Shown here: positions 7,309 to 15,562 of the stretch, one piece after another
Position numbering within the stretch: the stretch's first letter is position 1
Layout of the letters: every line of letters begins with the position of its first letter
Origin: Deltaproteobacteria bacterium
Lineage (GTDB): Bacteria > CG2-30-53-67
DNA: 43,089 nt
Assembly: GCA_013151235.1 (NCBI GenBank)
Contig: JAADIO010000031.1
Coordinates: 1-43,089 of the forward strand
Direction: 5' to 3'
Notes under the pieces: generated by a model
The model's input: only the letters and a program-made list of their open reading frames with translations
What the model was told of the DNA's origin: nothing
Database searches by the model: none
Program-made: the position numbers and the translations under genes

Positions 7309-8288
7309 ATGAGATCTTGGTAGTGGACGATATTCAGGACAACCTGCTCCTTTCCAAAACCATTCTGGAATTGAACGGTTATTACGTACACGCAACACAG
7401 AACCCGAAGGATACAAACAAGATCCTGAAGAGGAACAATGTCGATCTGATCATTCTCGATGTGAATATGCCTGAAGTCAATGGAATCGAACTGTGCAAGC
7501 GGCTCAAGAAAAATCCGAAGACGGCTCATATTCCGGTAATTCTTTTTACAGCGGAGCGGACCTCAACGGAGGACATTGTCTCCGGTCTGAACGGAGGAGC
7601 AGACAAGTACCTCACCCGTCCGATCCAGGAGGAAGAACTGCTGGCCTGGGTGCGAGCCTCGATTCGGGACAAAATGGCCTATGATGATGCCTTCCGTCAG
7701 ATGAAAGAAGAGCGGCTGGTCTTTGAACAGGCCTGCAATGAAGCGCCTCCGGCCATGATCCTCTTTGACTCCGAAGGCACACCGGTTTTCCTGAACCCCG
7801 GAGCCCAGGCGATCTTTTCCCGCTACAGCACAAAAACCCGGACCCGGACGAAACCGCCCTATGGACTGCATCCCTCGGTCATCAAACTGCTCAAGAACCT
7901 CTATGCAACAACTCTGGTGGCACGGAGGCGGAAACGATCCAATCGGGCCGATACGGAGTGGACACTGCCGGACGGACATACCCTGCAGATGTTGATCATG
8001 TCGCTCGAAAGTGATCCGAAAGATTCCCGTGGAAATGACTACACCCTGGTCATGACCCAGGTGCCGCTGAAGAATCTTCCCTTCGATCCCGATACCTTCG
8101 CCATCCGTCACGGTCTTTCCAAGCGGGAGAAGGAACTGGTAACCCTGATCTTCCAGGGCTACAGTAACATGGAAATCGGGGAGCGGATGTTCATCAGTGA
8201 ACACACAGTGAAGGTCCACCTGAAGCACATCTTCGACAAGGTCGGCGTCAAGAACCGGACCTCTCTGATCCGGAAACTTTTCGTCTGA
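7305..8288 (+). CDS. response regulator: receiver, PAS-like, LuxR-type HTH
   Basis: A 327-residue DNA-binding regulator. The receiver domain (1-118) has D8/D9, phospho-acceptor D52 (LDVNMP) and T82, but the conserved lysine before the cis-proline is arginine (LTRP, R105). Residues ~130-255 look like a PAS fold (LFDSEGTPVFLNPGAQAIF). The C-terminal ~60 residues are a LuxR/NarL HTH (LSKREKELVTLIFQGYSNMEIG...ISEHTVKVHL). Coupled by ATGA to the upstream kinase-like gene and closed by a strong terminator, so the two form a two-gene operon. Targets are unknown. Confidence 0.9.
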   Translation: MNEILVVDDIQDNLLLSKTILELNGYYVHATQNPKDTNKILKRNNVDLIILDVNMPEVNGIELCKRLKKNPKTAHIPVILFTAERTSTEDIVSGLNGGADKYLTRPIQEEELLAWVRASIRDKMAYDDAFRQMKEERLVFEQACNEAPPAMILFDSEGTPVFLNPGAQAIFSRYSTKTRTRTKPPYGLHPSVIKLLKNLYATTLVARRRKRSNRADTEWTLPDGHTLQMLIMSLESDPKDSRGNDYTLVMTQVPLKNLPFDPDTFAIRHGLSKREKELVTLIFQGYSNMEIGERMFISEHTVKVHLKHIFDKVGVKNRTSLIRKLFV

Positions 8289-8331
8289 GGTGTCCCACAA
8301 CGAAATGTTTCAAAGCACTTTGAAAACATGG

Positions 8332-8364
8332 AACCGCCCTCCCGCAAAGAGGGCGGTTTTTCTT
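8332..8364 (+). terminator. rho-independent terminator after response regulator
   Basis: A 10-bp perfect stem AACCGCCCTC/GAGGGCGGTT (8332-8341 with 8349-8358), a 7-base loop, then TTTTTCTTT. Confidence 0.93.
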
Positions 8365-8569
8365 TACCCTCTTTGATCCCTTTTATTCCTTACCCACATC
8401 CTGGCCTGCTGTCTTTTGCCACCCGGCGGAGGCGGGAAAACCGTGTCCGTTAGATGCCGTGAACTGGGGAAGTCGAAAGCTGTGAGTGGCGGTCATCCGA
8501 GTAGGTTACGAAGACCTTCTCCCTGAGATTTCCTTCTTCAATAGTGTTCATTTTTTTACAGAAAGGTAC
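8365..8569. other. unexplained spacer before merR gene
   Basis: About 200 bases between the terminator and the merR promoter. No protein gene is supportable; a 60-codon minus-strand frame (8450-8632) overlaps the merR promoter and lacks a ribosome-binding site. The segment has local self-complementarity (GCCAC near 8420 with GTGGC near 8485; CCCG...CGGG near 8422-8435). I do not match it to a riboswitch family. It could be a remnant of a mobile element. Confidence 0.4.
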
Positions 8570-8598
8570 TTGATAATACAGTAACGTTACTGTATTAT
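8570..8598 (+). promoter_or_regulatory. merR promoter with perfect palindromic operator
   Basis: TTGATA (8570-8575), a 17-base spacer and TATTAT (8593-8598). A 26-base perfect palindrome (half-site ATAATACAGTAAC, then its exact complement, 8573-8598) fills the spacer and most of both hexamers. This is the arrangement of a MerR-family operator, though the classic activated MerR promoter has a longer 19-20 base spacer. With 17 bases, autorepression is more likely than twist-dependent activation. Confidence 0.8.
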
Positions 8599-8632
8599 AT
8601 AGGCGCCTTGCAATACCAAAAGGAGAACACAA

Positions 8633-9106
8633 ATGAAACCAGCGGAAAAACTGTTACAGATCGGTGAGGTAGCCAAACGATCAGGGACAACGATCCGGAC
8701 CGTCAGATACTACCTGGAGGAAGGATTCATCGAAGCCGGCAACCGCAGTCCGGGGGGGTTCTATCTCTTCAATGCGGATGTCGTCGAAAAGGTCCTCTTT
8801 ATTCAGAAACTCAAAAAACTGGGCCTGCCGCTCAAAGAAATAAAATCGCTCTACAGCATCCGCCGGGAACAAAAGACCGGCGCCCAGGCCTGCTTGCTGG
8901 TCCGGGGAAAACTTCAAAGAGGACGAGAACGGACGACGGCAAAGATTGTGGACTACAGGAATCTTCTGAAAGAACTGGATGAAGCGATCGAACTTGTTTC
9001 CGAATGTGAAGGATGCCGGAAACGTCCGGCCAAAGAGAATTGTCTTGCCTGCGAAGTGGTCAAGAAAAGGGACCATATCCCTTTGCCCTTCGGAGCGATT
9101 CTATAG
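8633..9106 (+). CDS. MerR-family transcriptional regulator
   Basis: A 157-residue regulator with ribosome-binding site AAAAGGAG. The winged HTH is at 8-75 (IGEVAKRSGTTIRTVRYYLEEGFI, then FYLFNADVVEKVLFIQKLKKLGLPLKEI), followed by a coiled-coil helix to ~120. Five cysteines follow: C87, and C125, C128, C137 and C140 in a CxxC-x8-CxxC pattern. That suggests a bound zinc or iron-sulfur cluster as sensor or structural site. It is not a clear CueR, MerR or SoxR; the signal is unknown. It sits behind a palindromic operator it probably binds itself. The TusA-like gene follows 109 bases on, possibly in the same transcript. Confidence 0.88.
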   Translation: MKPAEKLLQIGEVAKRSGTTIRTVRYYLEEGFIEAGNRSPGGFYLFNADVVEKVLFIQKLKKLGLPLKEIKSLYSIRREQKTGAQACLLVRGKLQRGRERTTAKIVDYRNLLKELDEAIELVSECEGCRKRPAKENCLACEVVKKRDHIPLPFGAIL

Positions 9107-9215
9107 AAGAGTGATTTCATCGACGGACTCGAATCTGTCGGGGCTTCGAGTTATCCGGATATTGCCGGCAACACAAAGATCAATCTTTCCATATGATGCA
9201 AAGGCGGTCCCCGAT

Positions 9216-9647
9216 ATGGACATCAAGGCAATTGCACGATTCATAAAACACCGTGTCATCACTGACCCGCGGTGTGAACCCCGTGTTGCCCCGGAATTGG
9301 ATCTGGAGGCGCCCCTGATGGTGCCGAAGGCGGTTGTGGTCCGCGCGCTTCTCGACCGGATGATGCCGGGCCGGGAGATCATTCTCAGAAGCCGGGACCT
9401 CGAGGTCCCATGGGAAATCGAGCATCTCTGCAACCGGCTGGGCCATGAACTCGTGAAGGTTGAAAGAGAGGGGGCTACCTGCTGGTTTACGCTGAGAGCA
9501 AGAGAAACGGAATGCCGGCTTGCCTTTCAGGACCCCTTCGGCCTGGAGCTGACCCCGCAGGTCCCCGTCACGACAATCGACGTTCCCCGCAGGAACAAAT
9601 TGAAGGGGCCGGGAAGAGGGATATCATCCGCAAGCGGAGCCGGGTGA
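9216..9647 (+). CDS. TusA-like fold protein lacking the catalytic cysteine
   Basis: About 143 residues from the ATG at 9216; the frame is open further upstream, and GTG at 9111 would add 35 residues. Residues ~27-95 follow the pattern of TusA/SirA sulfurtransferases: LDLEAP, then MMPGREIIL, then WEIEHLCNRLGHELVKVEREG. TusA has CPxP after LD; here LMVP stands in its place, so persulfide transfer by that cysteine is not possible. A structural or ligand-binding role is inferred. The basic tail (NKLKGPGRG) is poorly conserved-looking. It is convergent with mtnA, 10 bases from its stop. The lack of a good ribosome-binding site keeps the start uncertain. Confidence 0.65.
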   Translation: MDIKAIARFIKHRVITDPRCEPRVAPELDLEAPLMVPKAVVVRALLDRMMPGREIILRSRDLEVPWEIEHLCNRLGHELVKVEREGATCWFTLRARETECRLAFQDPFGLELTPQVPVTTIDVPRRNKLKGPGRGISSASGAG

Positions 9648-9657
9648 CGGGGATCCC

Positions 9658-10734
9658 TTATTTGGGCTCAGGCCCCTTCAGCCGGACCTCATCGAGGTCC
9701 GCCTTCGGGTCGTTGAGGAAGTGAAGATCCTCGGGCCGGAAGGCCCCCTTCTCCGTGATGATGGCCGTGATGTAGCGGGCAGGGGTTACATCAAAGGCGG
9801 GGCTTTCGACTTTCACCCCTTCGGGAGCGATTTCGAGCTGGTTGCAGATCCGGGTGACCTCTTCGGGGTCCCGTTCCTCGATGGGAATCCCCTCCCCCGT
9901 CGGAATGGAAAAATCGATCGTGGAGGTCGGAGCGGCCACGTAGAACGGGATCCCATGCTCTCCGGCAAGGACGGCGACGGAATAGGTCCCGATCTTGTTG
10001 GCCACATCGCCGTTGGCCACGGTCCGGTCCGTCCCGACCACGACCAGGTCGATCCTTCCCTCCTTCATGAAGTGACCGGCCATGTTGTCGGTAATGAGGG
10101 TCACGTCCACCCCTTCCTCCATCAGTTCCCAGGCGGTAAGCCGGGCACCCTGGAGGATCGGACGCGTTTCATCGGCAAAGACGCTGACCTTCTTCCCCTG
10201 CTCGCGGGCGGCATAGATCACCCCCAGGGCCGTGCCGTAAGCGGCCGTGGCAAGAGAGCCCGCGTTGCAATGCGTCAGGATCGTCGCACCGTCCGGAACG
10301 AACTCCGCGCCATATCTCCCCATGGCCCGGTTGACCGCGATGTCCTCCTCACGCATCCGGTCGGCCTCGTCGATGAGCGCCTGTTTCAATTCAGGAACGG
10401 AGAGTCCCTCCTGCCCGGCGGCGAATCTCCGCATCCGCTCGATGGCCCAGAACAGGTTGACGGCCGTTGGACGGGCCGAGGCCAGGTGATCGCAGACCGG
10501 CTGGAGGCGCCTCAAAAACTCTTCCCGCTCCTCCGTGTCTATACCCTGCGCCCCCAGGGCCACCCCCATGGCCGCCGTTACACCGATGGCGGGCGCTCCC
10601 CGGACCACGAGATCCCGGATTGCAGCGGTCACCTCCCGGTAATCGCTATAGTCGATGTAGACCACTTCCCTCGGAAGTTTTGTCTGGTCGATCAGCCGGA
10701 CCTTTCCGGCCTTCCATTCAACGGTGGGAATCAT
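9658..10734 (-). CDS. mtnA: S-methyl-5-thioribose-1-phosphate isomerase
   Basis: A 358-residue enzyme of the methionine salvage pathway that isomerises methylthioribose-1-phosphate to methylthioribulose-1-phosphate. Both catalytic residues are visible: C156 in THCNAG and D236 in GTDR, plus RGAPAIGV at 45-52 and NKIGTY after the aspartate. The start ATG has GGAG seven bases upstream. It lies 32 bases behind pheT on the same strand, so it may be the last gene of the thrS-pheT operon. No other salvage gene is in the window. Confidence 0.95.
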   Translation of the reverse strand: MIPTVEWKAGKVRLIDQTKLPREVVYIDYSDYREVTAAIRDLVVRGAPAIGVTAAMGVALGAQGIDTEEREEFLRRLQPVCDHLASARPTAVNLFWAIERMRRFAAGQEGLSVPELKQALIDEADRMREEDIAVNRAMGRYGAEFVPDGATILTHCNAGSLATAAYGTALGVIYAAREQGKKVSVFADETRPILQGARLTAWELMEEGVDVTLITDNMAGHFMKEGRIDLVVVGTDRTVANGDVANKIGTYSVAVLAGEHGIPFYVAAPTSTIDFSIPTGEGIPIEERDPEEVTRICNQLEIAPEGVKVESPAFDVTPARYITAIITEKGAFRPEDLHFLNDPKADLDEVRLKGPEPK

Positions 10735-10766
10735 TCATTTTCTCCGGTCCGGTTGCGGACCCGTAT

Positions 10767-13172
10767 CTAATCACGCAGGGTCGCATCAAATTCATTCTCC
10801 AGTTTTTTCACGATACCGTCCCGTACATCGTTGACCTCGCTGTCCGTCAGGGTCCGGTCTTCCGCCTGGAAACGTATGGAGAAAGCGAGACTCTTCCTGC
10901 CTTCCGGGATCGGTTTCCCCCGATAGAGGTCAAAGAGCCGGACGTCCCGGATCAGCCCGGGCGCAGATTCCCGGATCGCTTTGTCGATCGATCCGGCCGG
11001 AACGGTGTCGGGGAGAACCAGCGCAATATCCCGTTCCACGGCGGGAAAGCGGATTGCAGGACGGTATATAATCTTTCCGGACGCCGCCCGGAAAAGGGCC
11101 TCAAGATCGATGTCGAAACAGAGGACCCGCTGCGGCAGTTCAAAACGCTTCATCGCTTCCGGGTGCAATTCGCCGAGGTACCCGAGAGAGGTTTCGCCAT
11201 TTCGGATCAATGCGCTTTTCCCCGGGTGAAGAAAAGGAACCGTCTCCAGCGCCGTCCATTCCGTGGAAGAGATCCCGAGTCCGCGGAAAAGCCTTTCCAG
11301 GACGGATTTGAGGTCGAAGAAATCGACCTCTCTCTCCTGACGGTCCCATCCCGGAAGGACTTCCGCTCCGGCGGCGACTCCGGCAAGGCGTTCTTTTTCC
11401 AGCGCCGGGGCATCGGCGCTTTTCTCAAAGGTCCGCCCCACCTCGAAAAGACGCAGGCCGGACCGTGAACGTTTCAGGTTCCGCCGGAGATTGTGAAGCA
11501 GGGCGGGAAGCAGGGTTGTCCGCATGACGCTCTGATCCCGGCTGAGGGGGTTTCGAATCTCGATGAACCGCCGCAGGGGGTCATCCGGGGCCAGGCCGAG
11601 CCGGTCGAGATCATCGGGGTTATGGAAACTGTAGTGGATGGTTTCGAAGAAACCTTCCGCCGCCAGAGCCCGGCGGATCCGCATCGACAACTGCCGGTTG
11701 CGGGTGGTGCCGCCCGGTTCCAGGGTTGCCCTTGTGCGTGTGCTTGGAATGCGGTTGTAACCGTATATTCGGGCGATTTCCTCGATGAGGTCGATTTCAC
11801 GTTCCAGGTCGACGCGGAAGGGCGGAATAGCAACGTGGAGGGTTTCCCGATCCCCCTCTTCCACAGTCAGCTGAAGACGTTCCAGGATCAGGCGGATCTC
11901 CCCTGCGGGAAGAGAAATGCCGAGCAGGTCCCGGACCTTTGCAGCACGGAGAGGAATGACCCCTTCCCGGAAGGGCGCCGGGTAGATGTCGATCCGTCCC
12001 TTCGCCACGCGCCCGCCAGCCAGCGCAGCAATAAGGGAGGCGGCGCGGTCCAGAGCGGTAGCCAGACCTTCAATGTCCGTTCCCCGCTCGAAACGGTGGG
12101 AAGACTCGGAATGAAGACCCAGCCGTTTCGCCGTCCTCCGGATCGAGGCCGGCTGAAAACAGGCCGCTTCGAGCAGGACCCGCCGCGTTCCGTTTCCGAC
12201 TTCACTGTTGCCTCCCCCCATGACCCCGGCCACGGCGACCGGTTTCTTACCGTCGCAAATCAGCAGCATCCCCTCGTCGAGGGTACGTTCCACCTCGTCG
12301 AGGGTACGGATCTTTTCTCCCTCCCCTGCCCGGCGGACTTCGATCCGGTTCCCCTTAAGCAGATCGAAGTCAAAGGCATGGAGAGGATGACCCAGTTCCA
12401 TGAGCAGATAGTTCGTGACATCGACGACATTATTGATCGGCCTAAGACCGACGGCACGGAGCCGTTCCTGCATCCAGGGTGGAGAGGGAGCAATCGTCAC
12501 ATTCTCGATGACACGGCAGGCATAACGTGGGCAAAGATCCGGTTCGCGGACATTCACGTCGATCAGGGTCGAAATCTCCGGGCCCTTTTCTTCAACTACG
12601 GCTGCGGGCTCTTTCAGGGCGTTCCCCGTCCACGCGGCAATCTCCCGCGCCACGCCGAAATGGCTGAGACAATCGGGGCGGTTCGGGGTCAGGTCGATCT
12701 CGAAAACGGTATCGTTCCGTCCCAGAATTTCCGCAGCGGGGGTCCCGGGAACGGCATCCCCCGGAAGGATCATAACCCCCTCCGATGTATCGGAGAGGCC
12801 CATCTCCTTTTCGGAGCAGATCATCCCGAAGGATTCCACTCCCCGGATCCCGGCCGGAACGATTTCCATTCCGTTGGGAAGACGGGCGCCCGGAAGGGCC
12901 ACGACGACCTTGTCACCCTGCCGGTGATTCGCGGCGCCGCAGATGATCTGAACCTCGTCCTTCCCCACATCGACCCGGCAGAGGGTCAGGTGGTCGGAAT
13001 CGGGATGGGGGTCCTTCCTGAGTATATGTCCGACCACCAGCCGATCGAATCCTTCCGCAAGATCCCGTACCGATTCCACCTCCAGGCCGGCCATGGTCAA
13101 CCGCCCGGACAGTTCGTCGGGGGACTCGTCAATGGAAATAAATTCTTTCAACCAGTTGAGACTGATCAGCAT
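10767..13172 (-). CDS. pheT: phenylalanyl-tRNA synthetase beta subunit
   Basis: A full-length 801-residue beta chain of the heterotetrameric synthetase that charges tRNA-Phe. The domain order is typical: N-terminal tRNA-binding (EMAP-like) domain at ~40-150 (VGHILRKDPHPDSDHLTLCRVDVG), B3/B4 editing core at ~210-380, B5 at ~405-475, a catalytic-like domain to ~690, and the anticodon-binding FDX-ACB domain at the C-terminus (FPAVERDIALVLPD...). It follows pheS by 35 bases. Confidence 0.96.
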   Translation of the reverse strand: MLISLNWLKEFISIDESPDELSGRLTMAGLEVESVRDLAEGFDRLVVGHILRKDPHPDSDHLTLCRVDVGKDEVQIICGAANHRQGDKVVVALPGARLPNGMEIVPAGIRGVESFGMICSEKEMGLSDTSEGVMILPGDAVPGTPAAEILGRNDTVFEIDLTPNRPDCLSHFGVAREIAAWTGNALKEPAAVVEEKGPEISTLIDVNVREPDLCPRYACRVIENVTIAPSPPWMQERLRAVGLRPINNVVDVTNYLLMELGHPLHAFDFDLLKGNRIEVRRAGEGEKIRTLDEVERTLDEGMLLICDGKKPVAVAGVMGGGNSEVGNGTRRVLLEAACFQPASIRRTAKRLGLHSESSHRFERGTDIEGLATALDRAASLIAALAGGRVAKGRIDIYPAPFREGVIPLRAAKVRDLLGISLPAGEIRLILERLQLTVEEGDRETLHVAIPPFRVDLEREIDLIEEIARIYGYNRIPSTRTRATLEPGGTTRNRQLSMRIRRALAAEGFFETIHYSFHNPDDLDRLGLAPDDPLRRFIEIRNPLSRDQSVMRTTLLPALLHNLRRNLKRSRSGLRLFEVGRTFEKSADAPALEKERLAGVAAGAEVLPGWDRQEREVDFFDLKSVLERLFRGLGISSTEWTALETVPFLHPGKSALIRNGETSLGYLGELHPEAMKRFELPQRVLCFDIDLEALFRAASGKIIYRPAIRFPAVERDIALVLPDTVPAGSIDKAIRESAPGLIRDVRLFDLYRGKPIPEGRKSLAFSIRFQAEDRTLTDSEVNDVRDGIVKKLENEFDATLRD

Positions 13173-13207
13173 GGATAACTCTCATCAAGAAGGCGCCGCG
13201 GTCCCTT

Positions 13208-14233
13208 TCAGAATTGCGACAGGAAGTGCGGATCATTTTCGAAAAAACGCCGGATATCATCGATCCGGTAACGGAGCATGGCAATCCGTTCCACCCCCAC
13301 GCCGAAGGCAAATCCCGAAACCTCCTCCGGGTCGTAGCCGACCCTGAGGAAGACCTCGGGGTCGACCATACCGGCCCCGAGAATCTCCAGCCATCCGGAA
13401 TGTTTGCAGACGCGGCATCCCTTCCCGTTACAGATCACGCAGGCGATATCGACTTCTGCCGATGGTTCCGTGAAGGGGAAAAAACTCGGCCGGAAACGGA
13501 TTCCCACATCTTTTCCGAAGAGCCTGTGCAGGAAGATCTCCAGGATCCCCTTGAGGTCACCGAAACGGATACCCCGGTCCACCATCAGCCCTTCCACCTG
13601 GTGGAACATGGGGGTATGGGAGACGTCGGCATCACAGCGGTAGACCTTGCCCGGGGCGATGATCCGAACGGGGGGAGGCTGTTTTTTCATGATACGGATC
13701 TGAACGGGCGAGGTATGGGTCCGCAGGAGTATGTCCCCGGAGATATAGAAGGTATCCTGCATGTCCCGCGCGGGATGGTCCCTGGGAATGTTCAGGGCTT
13801 CGAAATTGTAAAAGTCTTCTTCAATCTCAGGTCCTTCGGCTACCCGGAAACCGAGTCCGGTGAAGACCGATTCGATCTCCCGGAAGGTCCGGGTAATCGG
13901 GTGGAGCGTCCCCCGCCGGCGGGGCCGTCCGGGGAGAGTGATGTCGATACGTTCTTCACGGAGCCGCCGCTGCAGTTCCTGATCTTCAATTTCTTCACTT
14001 CGCCGGGCAAAAGAACGGTTCAGCCTCTGCTTGACCTCGTTGACCGCTTTCCCGACGACCGGACGTTCAGCGGGGGACAAATCCTTCATCCCGGCAAGAA
14101 GTTTCGTCAGTTCGCCCTTCTTGCCAAGGATGCAGACCTTGCAGTCTTGAACCTCGGTTAAGGTCGATGCCTTCCGGATTCGTGCATCCGTTTCCGACTC
14201 GATGGCTTTCAGTTTTTCAATCAGTTCAGACAT
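13208..14233 (-). CDS. pheS: phenylalanyl-tRNA synthetase alpha subunit
   Basis: A 341-residue catalytic subunit. The N-terminal coiled-coil arm (residues 1-85) binds tRNA; class II motifs follow, including RTHTSPVQIR (motif 2 region), FHQVEGLMVD and FGVGVERIAMLRYRIDDIR (motif 3) near the end. The ATG at 14233 gives the usual family length (~340); an upstream extension of 20 codons is possible in frame but lies in the rplT-pheS gap and reads as non-homologous. It starts 10 bases after the rplT stop. Confidence 0.95.
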   Translation of the reverse strand: MSELIEKLKAIESETDARIRKASTLTEVQDCKVCILGKKGELTKLLAGMKDLSPAERPVVGKAVNEVKQRLNRSFARRSEEIEDQELQRRLREERIDITLPGRPRRRGTLHPITRTFREIESVFTGLGFRVAEGPEIEEDFYNFEALNIPRDHPARDMQDTFYISGDILLRTHTSPVQIRIMKKQPPPVRIIAPGKVYRCDADVSHTPMFHQVEGLMVDRGIRFGDLKGILEIFLHRLFGKDVGIRFRPSFFPFTEPSAEVDIACVICNGKGCRVCKHSGWLEILGAGMVDPEVFLRVGYDPEEVSGFAFGVGVERIAMLRYRIDDIRRFFENDPHFLSQF

Positions 14234-14243
14234 ATCACCATCA

Positions 14244-14609
14244 TCAGGATTGGGGTGCAAGACTGCTCTTGGCAATCTCCGCCAATTGCGCAAAATCCTG
14301 AGGATGGTGAACCGCCAGTTCCGCCATCATCTTCCGGTTGATCCCAACCTGTGCATTTTTCAGTCCCCGGATCAGGCGGCTGTAAGAAAGTCCCTGTTCC
14401 CTAGCCGCGGCATTGATCCGCACGATCCAAAGCGATCGAAAATCCCGCTTCCGGAGTTTCCGCCCGATATAGGCCTCCTGCATCGATCGATCCACCGCTT
14501 CAATCGCTGTGCGAAACAGGTTTTTGCGGGCTCCATAAAACCCCTTGGCCTGTTTTAAAATTTTCTTCCTGCGGGTAAGACGTCGATTACCCCCTTTTAC
14601 TCTCGGCAT
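14244..14609 (-). CDS. rplT: 50S ribosomal protein L20
   Basis: A 121-residue protein beginning [20 protein letters not shown], with [19 protein letters not shown] and [16 protein letters not shown], the universal L20 blocks. AGGAGG precedes the start. It is part of the infC-rpmI-rplT cluster; in other bacteria L20 represses this operon, and no such RNA structure was established here. Confidence 0.98.
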   Translation of the reverse strand: MPRVKGGNRRLTRRKKILKQAKGFYGARKNLFRTAIEAVDRSMQEAYIGRKLRKRDFRSLWIVRINAAAREQGLSYSRLIRGLKNAQVGINRKMMAELAVHHPQDFAQLAEIAKSSLAPQS

Positions 14610-14668
14610 AACTGCTTCCTCCTGCTACGATCGAACTGTTGTTTACCACAATGTCAGGGAACAAGGAC

Positions 14669-14866
14669 TCACGCGTAGGGAATGAGTATCCGGATCGCTT
14701 TAAGATTGGTACTATCGGCCGTCGTAGATTTCCTCAATCCCCGTTTCCGTTTCCGCGATTTCGTTGTCAGGATATGACTCGCATAAGCCTTGTTCCGTTT
14801 GATCTTCCCCGATGCGGTTTTCTTGAAACGCTTTGCCGCACCACGGTGTGTCTTGATTTTCGGCAT
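14669..14866 (-). CDS. rpmI: 50S ribosomal protein L35
   Basis: A 65-residue protein, [23 protein letters not shown] at the start, the family signature. The ribosome-binding site AAGGAG lies directly before the ATG, with a second AAAGGAG just upstream. It sits between infC and rplT as in most bacteria. Confidence 0.98.
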   Translation of the reverse strand: MPKIKTHRGAAKRFKKTASGKIKRNKAYASHILTTKSRKRKRGLRKSTTADSTNLKAIRILIPYA

Positions 14867-14892
14867 CTCCTTCTACTCCTTTATCTTAAGAA

Positions 14893-15513
14893 TTATGAAT
14901 CGGCTGCAGGCGGATTCTCCTGCACCGGTTTCTTGTCGGCGGCCGCAGCCGGTTTCTTTTTTCCGGCGCCGGCAGCCGGGCCCGAGGGCGCCAGAATCAT
15001 TACAACCGTTCGTCCCTCCCGTTTCGGCATCAATTCTATGACGCTGATTTCGGAAAGACGCTTCGCAAAGTCCATCAGCATCTGCTTGCTTCGTTCGGCA
15101 TACATCATTTCCCGGCCACGAAAACGAACGGTAATCTTGGCCTTGTTCCCATCCTTGAGAAATCGCTCGGCATGCTGTAACTTGAAGGCGAAATCATGCT
15201 CCTCCGTGTTGGGTCTCAGCTTGACCTCCTTGACATGGATAATTTGCTGCTTCTTCCGTGCGAGGTTCGCCTTCTTGCTCTTCTGGTACTGAAACTTTCC
15301 GTAATCCATAATACGGCAGACCGGCGGCTTTGCTGTGGCCGCAACTTCTACAAGATCCAGTCCTTGGTCCTCGGCAATCCGGAGGGCCTCCTGCGTCGCA
15401 AGAATTCCAAGTTGTGACCCGTCTTCATCCACGACCCGGACCTCCGGAATACGGATCTCATGATTGATCCGTTCCTTTCGTTCCTGTCTGCCCTTGGGGC
15501 TTCTTCGTTTTAT
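14893..15513 (-). CDS. infC: translation initiation factor IF-3, probable ATA start
   Basis: 206 residues from the ATA at 15513. The N-domain (~15-85) contains VRVVDEDGSQLGI and VCRIMDYGKFQYQ; the C-domain (~90-180) has VKEVKLRP...DFAFKL and KITVRFRGREM. The Ala/Pro/Lys-rich tail (~182-206) is an extension. Start choice: an in-frame ATG at 15528 overlaps the ribosome-binding site itself (ATGGGAGGTGG) and has none of its own, whereas GGAGG lies 7 bases before ATA. Known infC genes often use rare starts (ATT, ATC, ATA), which IF3 itself discriminates against, giving autoregulation. The ATA reading is an inference. Confidence 0.9.
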   Translation of the reverse strand: MKRRSPKGRQERKERINHEIRIPEVRVVDEDGSQLGILATQEALRIAEDQGLDLVEVAATAKPPVCRIMDYGKFQYQKSKKANLARKKQQIIHVKEVKLRPNTEEHDFAFKLQHAERFLKDGNKAKITVRFRGREMMYAERSKQMLMDFAKRLSEISVIELMPKREGRTVVMILAPSGPAAGAGKKKPAAAADKKPVQENPPAADS

Positions 15514-15562
15514 AGAACCACCTCCCATTCGATTGCGCCGGGATTACACTCCCGGCGGATTG

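Noticed and set aside
8365-8569. Riboswitch (cobalamin-like blocks GCCAC, GGGGAAGTC) before merR
   Set aside because: The conserved cobalamin blocks are not in the right order or spacing, and the segment lies upstream of the promoter.
8450-8632. 60-codon minus-strand frame upstream of merR
   Set aside because: It runs through the merR promoter and palindrome and has no ribosome-binding site.
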